DNA from: JACMJL01 sp963791805
GTDB taxonomy: Bacteria > Bacillota > Clostridia > Clostridiales > Clostridiaceae
NCBI GenBank assembly: GCA_963791805.1
Contig: CAWBTU010000003.1
Coordinates: forward strand, 620,001-684,000
Direction: 5' to 3'
Length of the DNA stretch: 64,000 nt
How positions within the stretch are numbered: the stretch's first letter is position 1; the number at the start of each line of letters is the position of its first letter. The notes below the pieces were generated by a model, which ran no database searches, was not told where the DNA came from, and saw nothing but the letters and a program-made list of their open reading frames with translations. Both the position numbers and the translations under genes were made by a program. This document shows, piece by piece, positions 59,936 to 64,000 of the stretch.

Positions 59936-60478
59936 ATGACGGAGAATACAAATAAAGTTGTTGTTATTTATAAATCAAAATATGGTAGCACAAAGCGTTA
60001 TGCCCAGTGGATTGCTGATGAAGTTAACGCAGATTTATATGAAAAATCTAAAATATCATCAAAAGAACTTCTTAAGTATGACACAATAGTATATGGAGGT
60101 TCGCTGTATGCTGTTGGAATTTTGGGAATAGCTATGATTGAAAAGAACTTTAAAAAATTGAAGGACAAGAAAGTAATAGTTTTTTCAGTTGGTGCTTCAC
60201 CCGCTCACCCGCAGGTAGTAACTTCTATTAAAGAGAACAATTTTACTGATGAGATGATAGAAAAAATACATTTTTTTCATCTGAGAGGCGCATTTAACTA
60301 TAATAACCTTAAGCCAATAGATAAGTTTTTGATGTTTATGTTAAAGAAAAAGTTAGAGCATAAGAACTATGAAGCTTTAAGTAAAGATGCAAAGGGAATG
60401 CTAGAAAGCTATGGACGTTCTATTGATTGGTCAAGTAGGGGTTCCATAGACCCTATAATTAAGTGTATAAAGAACTAA
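59936..60478 (+). CDS. flavodoxin-domain protein
   Basis: A 180-residue protein of the flavodoxin_5/HemG-like group: IYKSKYGSTKRYAQWIA is the phosphate-binding loop, followed by YDTIVYGGSLYAVGI and VIVFSVGASP. HemG itself oxidises protoporphyrinogen, but clostridial members are general FMN redox proteins. GGAGG in the last codons of the GGDEF gene (59924-59928) sets the start at 59936. Confidence 0.83.
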   Translation: MTENTNKVVVIYKSKYGSTKRYAQWIADEVNADLYEKSKISSKELLKYDTIVYGGSLYAVGILGIAMIEKNFKKLKDKKVIVFSVGASPAHPQVVTSIKENNFTDEMIEKIHFFHLRGAFNYNNLKPIDKFLMFMLKKKLEHKNYEALSKDAKGMLESYGRSIDWSSRGSIDPIIKCIKN

Positions 60479-60678
60479 GAATGCAAATATATTTTTTAAA
60501 TAAATCATAAGAAAAGCAAGAAGAAAAGAGATTTTGTCGAAATAATTTCCAAAAAAAGAAGCATAATACTTGATTTTTACTTTATTTGTTGTAATATAAA
60601 ATATAAGCATTAGTATAGTTTGCTTTAATTCAAAGGTATAATTGTTAAAATTAATACGTAAGAAATGGAGAAAAAACT

Positions 60679-61596
60679 ATGGGAATAATGAATAAACAAG
60701 ATATTTTACTTGATTCGGGAACAAATGAATTAGAAATCATGGAGTTCAAAATCGCTGGAGAAATATTTGGTATTAATGTTGCAAAAGTTCGTGAAATAAT
60801 GATTTATAGACCTGTAAAACCAATGCAAAACTCACATCCTGCTGTTGAAGGTGTGTTTAAACCACGTGATGTGTTGATGACAGTAATGAACCTACCTAAA
60901 TATCTAGGTCTTCCAGAATCTTCAGACCCCTCAAAAGATATTTTTATTATTGCTTATTTCAATAAAATTTTTATTGCATTTCATGTACATTCTGTTGAAG
61001 GAATAGATAGAATATCTTGGGAGAAGGTTCAGAAGCCAGATAAGACAATCTATGGTGGTGAAGAAGGTATTGCCACAGCTATAGCAGAGTATGATGGTCG
61101 ACTTATTACAGTTTTAGATTTTGAAAAAATTATTTATGATATTAGCCCTGAAACAGGAATTCAAATGTCAGAAATTGAAGCGCTTGGTGAAAGACCAAAT
61201 CGACAAGACGTTACAATACTTATTGCAGAGGATTCTGTACTTTTAAGTAAAATGATTATAGATTCATTGCACAAAGCTGGTTACATAAATTCAATTAAGA
61301 CTGACAACGGTAAAGAAGCTTGGGATTTTTTATGCGAGGCTAAGAATGATGGAAAACCAATTAAAAGCCATTGTTCACTCTTAATAACAGATATTGAAAT
61401 GCCGCAAATGGATGGACATCATCTTACAAAACTTGTTAAGTCAGATAGTGTTTTAAGTGAAATCCCAGTAATAATTTTCTCTTCATTGATTGATAATGAG
61501 ATGTTTAGTAAAGGGCAACAACTTGGCGCGGATGGTCAACTAGCAAAGCCAGAAATAGCTAATCTTGTGGCTTTAGTAGATAAGCTAGTACTTTAA
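60679..61596 (+). CDS. cheV: CheV chemotaxis coupling protein (CheW plus receiver)
   Basis: A 305-residue two-domain protein. The CheW-like part (about 15-160: EIMEFKIAGEIFGINVAKVREIM) binds receptors and CheA; the receiver (about 175-305) has LIAEDSVLLS and the phospho-site LLITDIEMPQMDG. CheV adapts receptor signalling through phosphorylation. It stands alone here, apart from the other che genes, but the window holds three chemoreceptors it could serve. GGAG (60665-60668) precedes the ATG. Confidence 0.92.
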   Translation: MGIMNKQDILLDSGTNELEIMEFKIAGEIFGINVAKVREIMIYRPVKPMQNSHPAVEGVFKPRDVLMTVMNLPKYLGLPESSDPSKDIFIIAYFNKIFIAFHVHSVEGIDRISWEKVQKPDKTIYGGEEGIATAIAEYDGRLITVLDFEKIIYDISPETGIQMSEIEALGERPNRQDVTILIAEDSVLLSKMIIDSLHKAGYINSIKTDNGKEAWDFLCEAKNDGKPIKSHCSLLITDIEMPQMDGHHLTKLVKSDSVLSEIPVIIFSSLIDNEMFSKGQQLGADGQLAKPEIANLVALVDKLVL

Positions 61597-61616
61597 TAAT
61601 TTAGTATCTTATGAGG

Positions 61617-61652
61617 CACCTCCTTTCATTGTTAAAGGGGGTGAATTTTGCT
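61617..61652 (+). terminator. terminator after cheV
   Basis: CACCTCCTTT (61617-61626) pairs with AAAGGGGGTG (61634-61643) with one G-U pair, followed by AATTTTG. Confidence 0.75.
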
Positions 61653-61725
61653 TTACAATATAATGTTATGATATAATTAACAAAAAGGTTTATCAAAATA
61701 TAGTACTCAAAGGAGGCGTCAAAGC

Positions 61726-63207
61726 ATGGATATGCCAATTGCTGTTATTGTTTTGATGTATATATTTAATATTACAGCGGTAATCTCTATTATCTTCGTA
61801 AGACGAGATGATACTGGAGTTACATTTGCATGGTTGTTTGTTTTTTTATTCCTACCATATGTAGGATTTATTTTATACTTTTTCATCGGAAGCTCCTTTC
61901 GTTTGCGGGTCATGTCTCGAAGATATGGACTCAGCCAAATAGAAGAAAAATATAGTGAAAATCTGGATAAGTATATTGAAAAAATTGAGGATGACAAAAC
62001 AAAATTTAATGAATTAGAAACAAATAAATATAGAGATATGATAATACTTAACACAAAAAATGCAATTAGCTATTACACAGAGAACAATAATGTAGAGCTA
62101 TTAATAAATGGAGAAGAAAAATTCCCTAGACTTTTTGAAGATATTGAAAATGCAACGACTAGTATAGATATTCTATATTTTATTATCAAATCAAAAGATG
62201 AAATAGGTAAGAAATTAATTTCTTTACTAGCCGATAAAGCTAGACAAGGAGTTAAAGTCAGACTGATTTATGATGCTATCGGGTGCTTAAGCACTCAGAT
62301 GAGAGACTTTAATGAAATTAAGAAAGCAGGAGGGGAAGTCTATAGATTTTTACCCACTATGACAGGAAGCTTTCTATATGTAAACTATCGTATGCATAGA
62401 AAAATGGTAATTATAGATGGCAAGATTGCATATACAGGAGGAATAAATGTAGGGGATGAATATTTCTATTCAAAGAAGGCTGAAAACCCTTGGAGAGATA
62501 CCTCTATAAGATTGACTGGCAGCAGTGTATTGGCTATTCAAATAAGATTCACTACTGATTTAGTTTTTATTCAGAATCAAATCTGGAGACATAAAAAAAC
62601 CTATGAAATTAAATATGATGAGCACCTTAAAGAAGCACTATTAGAGCCAACGGAACGAGGCAACATGGGGGTGCAGATTGTATCTAGTGGTCCAAGTAGT
62701 GATGGGGAAATGATAAAAGATGGTTACGTAAAAATGATAACATCAGCTAAAAGATACTTATATATCCAATCACCATATTTTGTACCAGATAGAACCTTAA
62801 TCAACTCCCTTCGAATTGCTGCGAACTCAGGAGTTGATGTAAGAATTATGCTTCCTGGGATCCCAGATAAAAGGTATGTGTACTATGTTACACTGTCACA
62901 TGTAGAGGAATTAATAAAAGCAGGTATTAAGGTATACTTCCATAAAGGCTTTATACATGCAAAGACTTTAGTAATAGATGATCATGTTTCAACAGTAGGC
63001 ACTACCAATATGGATATTAGAAGCTTTAAACTTGATTACGAAGTGAATGCATTTGTTTATAACACTAAGTTTGCAATAGAATGTAGAGATACATTTATTA
63101 AAGATATAGATGATTGCAAAAATATAGATATTAAAACCTTTAGAGATAGAAGTATGTGGTCCAGATTTGCAGAATCCTTTTGCCGTCTTATTGCACCGCT
63201 TGCATAA
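61726..63207 (+). CDS. cls: cardiolipin synthase
   Basis: A 493-residue phospholipase-D-type synthase. Two N-terminal membrane helices (about 5-25 and 38-58), then two HKD motifs: HRKMVIIDGKIAYTGG and HAKTLVIDDHVSTVGTTN, each with the downstream Asn/Asp box (GINVGDEY, NMDIRSF). It joins two phosphatidylglycerols into cardiolipin at the membrane. AAGGAGG (61710-61716) is the ribosome site. A strong terminator follows. Confidence 0.95.
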   Translation: MDMPIAVIVLMYIFNITAVISIIFVRRDDTGVTFAWLFVFLFLPYVGFILYFFIGSSFRLRVMSRRYGLSQIEEKYSENLDKYIEKIEDDKTKFNELETNKYRDMIILNTKNAISYYTENNNVELLINGEEKFPRLFEDIENATTSIDILYFIIKSKDEIGKKLISLLADKARQGVKVRLIYDAIGCLSTQMRDFNEIKKAGGEVYRFLPTMTGSFLYVNYRMHRKMVIIDGKIAYTGGINVGDEYFYSKKAENPWRDTSIRLTGSSVLAIQIRFTTDLVFIQNQIWRHKKTYEIKYDEHLKEALLEPTERGNMGVQIVSSGPSSDGEMIKDGYVKMITSAKRYLYIQSPYFVPDRTLINSLRIAANSGVDVRIMLPGIPDKRYVYYVTLSHVEELIKAGIKVYFHKGFIHAKTLVIDDHVSTVGTTNMDIRSFKLDYEVNAFVYNTKFAIECRDTFIKDIDDCKNIDIKTFRDRSMWSRFAESFCRLIAPLA

Positions 63208-63226
63208 GACAGTTAAAATAATAATT

Positions 63227-63275
63227 AATGCGTTGGTAGATAGAATTGAGATTCTTGACCAACGCATTTTATTTT
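63227..63275. terminator. bidirectional terminator between convergent genes
   Basis: A perfect 11-bp stem AATGCGTTGGT (63227-63237) with ACCAACGCATT (63258-63268), followed by TTTATTTTG. Confidence 0.85.
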
Positions 63276-63282
63276 GTAGCTA

Positions 63283-64000
63283 TTAAGATGTCTTAGCTAA
63301 AAGACTTATTTGACTTTGAAGCCAGCTAATTGTTTGATCTTTATTCTTATCAATAGGCGCAATATGTTTCCAAATATCCTTAAAATGTTCTTGAAGGCTA
63401 TTGAGAATCATAGGTTCTTCTATGGACGCTCTAACCTTTGAAGATTGAATATGTACGCAGAACTTTTCTTTAACCATATAACAAAATAAATTGGCTTTTT
63501 CACTTTCAAAACTAGTCTCATTAACAAAGGCAAGATTGTAGTTGTTATATGTACTCAACAAATCAATAATATTTTTTAAAATCAAAATTATATCTTCGTT
63601 TTCCAAGTCAACAGTATGAAGCGAGTTTTGGCAGGTAAAAGAAAACTGCTTTTGCTTAATTATCTTCTGTATGGAATCTAAAGTATATATATCAAAATGC
63701 TCGTAGTGCTTAAGATTAATGGAAAAAGCATTTAATCTATTTTGATATAATTCAAATTCAGATAACTTCTCATTAGTACTTAGTTCTAATTTATCTAATA
63801 ATTTCTCAAAAATTATATATGGTATGGCTGTTATACTAAGGCTGTCTTTAAATAGAAAGCGATTACCAGCCCTTTCCTCACTATCTAGTAATGAAGCATT
63901 GAAGTCTAAGCCTTCATCTAGGTTATAATATTTGAATAAAGACTTTGCCGAGGTTAAAAGAAATGAATGGAAATAGTTGCTTAAAAGCTCAATTCCAATC
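63283..64000 (-). CDS. uncharacterised protein, N-terminus outside window
   Basis: The frame stays open from the stop at 63283-63285 through the window edge, giving at least 238 residues of a longer protein; an apparent TTG start at 63606 is internal. The visible part is helical and charged, for example the NASLLDSEERAGNRFLFKDS and ELYQNRLNAFSINLKHYEHF segments, and ends WLQSQISLLAKTS. No motif was recognised. Confidence 0.7.
   Translation of the reverse strand, partial: IGIELLSNYFHSFLLTSAKSLFKYYNLDEGLDFNASLLDSEERAGNRFLFKDSLSITAIPYIIFEKLLDKLELSTNEKLSEFELYQNRLNAFSINLKHYEHFDIYTLDSIQKIIKQKQFSFTCQNSLHTVDLENEDIILILKNIIDLLSTYNNYNLAFVNETSFESEKANLFCYMVKEKFCVHIQSSKVRASIEEPMILNSLQEHFKDIWKHIAPIDKNKDQTISWLQSQISLLAKTS

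Noticed and set aside
63283..63606. Complete 107-residue gene with TTG start
   Set aside because: The same frame stays open upstream to the window edge and continues as protein-like sequence, so the TTG is internal to a longer gene.

Overview
The window looks like chromosomal DNA of an anaerobic, motile, low-GC Firmicute close to Clostridium. The sequence is strongly AT-rich, ribosome binding sites are strong (GGAGG), GTG and TTG starts are common, and the gene set is anaerobic and sensory (ferredoxins, a hydroxylamine-reductase remnant, an acyl-CoA dehydratase activase, chemoreceptors, cyclic-di-GMP enzymes). The genus is inferred; no rRNA or tRNA gene is present to confirm it.

Layout. 1-8.3 kb: single metabolic genes (metallophosphoesterase, PhzF-like, VOC, GNAT, cupin, isochorismatase-like, HAD, an iron-sulfur protein, a CPBP protease and a serpin). 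8.4-12.3 kb: an arsenic operon with arsR, two arsD, arsA and arsC but no arsB or acr3 pump. 12.3-14.7 kb: an acetate-transporter-like gene and an IS110 element with a structured 5' non-coding end. 14.7-23.5 kb: the most unusual region, an ArsR-bracketed redox island with a MOCOS-type class V aminotransferase, a dehydratase activase broken by a -1 shift, three small iron-sulfur proteins, a lipoamide dehydrogenase, a stand-alone HdrA-like domain, a DGC domain fused to a lipoyl H-protein domain, two more DGC proteins, and two ArsR-type regulators. Two or three of its promoters share a TTATATAAgCGA element placed over the start site, so the island looks like one local regulon.

23.7-32.4 kb: an SPFH/zinc-ribbon and Tim44-like pair, a chemoreceptor, a SIMPL protein, an Rpn-family nuclease framed by repeats, and a VOC protein. 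32.6-36.5 kb: a cobalamin-binding protein with the Wx9EH motif of CarH-type photoreceptors, translationally coupled to a hybrid histidine kinase, which may form a B12-based light-sensing phosphorelay. 37-47 kb: an ECF sigma/DUF4179 pair, a GGDEF protein, two chemoreceptors, a VOC protein and a repeat protein. 47-51 kb: small membrane proteins, a methyltransferase and a CorA-like transporter. 51-57 kb, minus strand: a second ECF sigma/DUF4179 pair, a 39-residue hydrophobic peptide gene and a two-gene ABC exporter. 57-64 kb: HD-GYP, GGDEF, flavodoxin, CheV, cardiolipin synthase and a partial unknown gene.

Three repeat families run through the window. One is a palindromic element of about 204 bp (four copies) whose arms differ between copies yet stay complementary. 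One is a short GGTGCCAGGCAC unit found at the 3' ends of genes. One is an 80-120 bp unit around the Rpn gene. No CRISPR array, tRNA, rRNA or prophage was seen.
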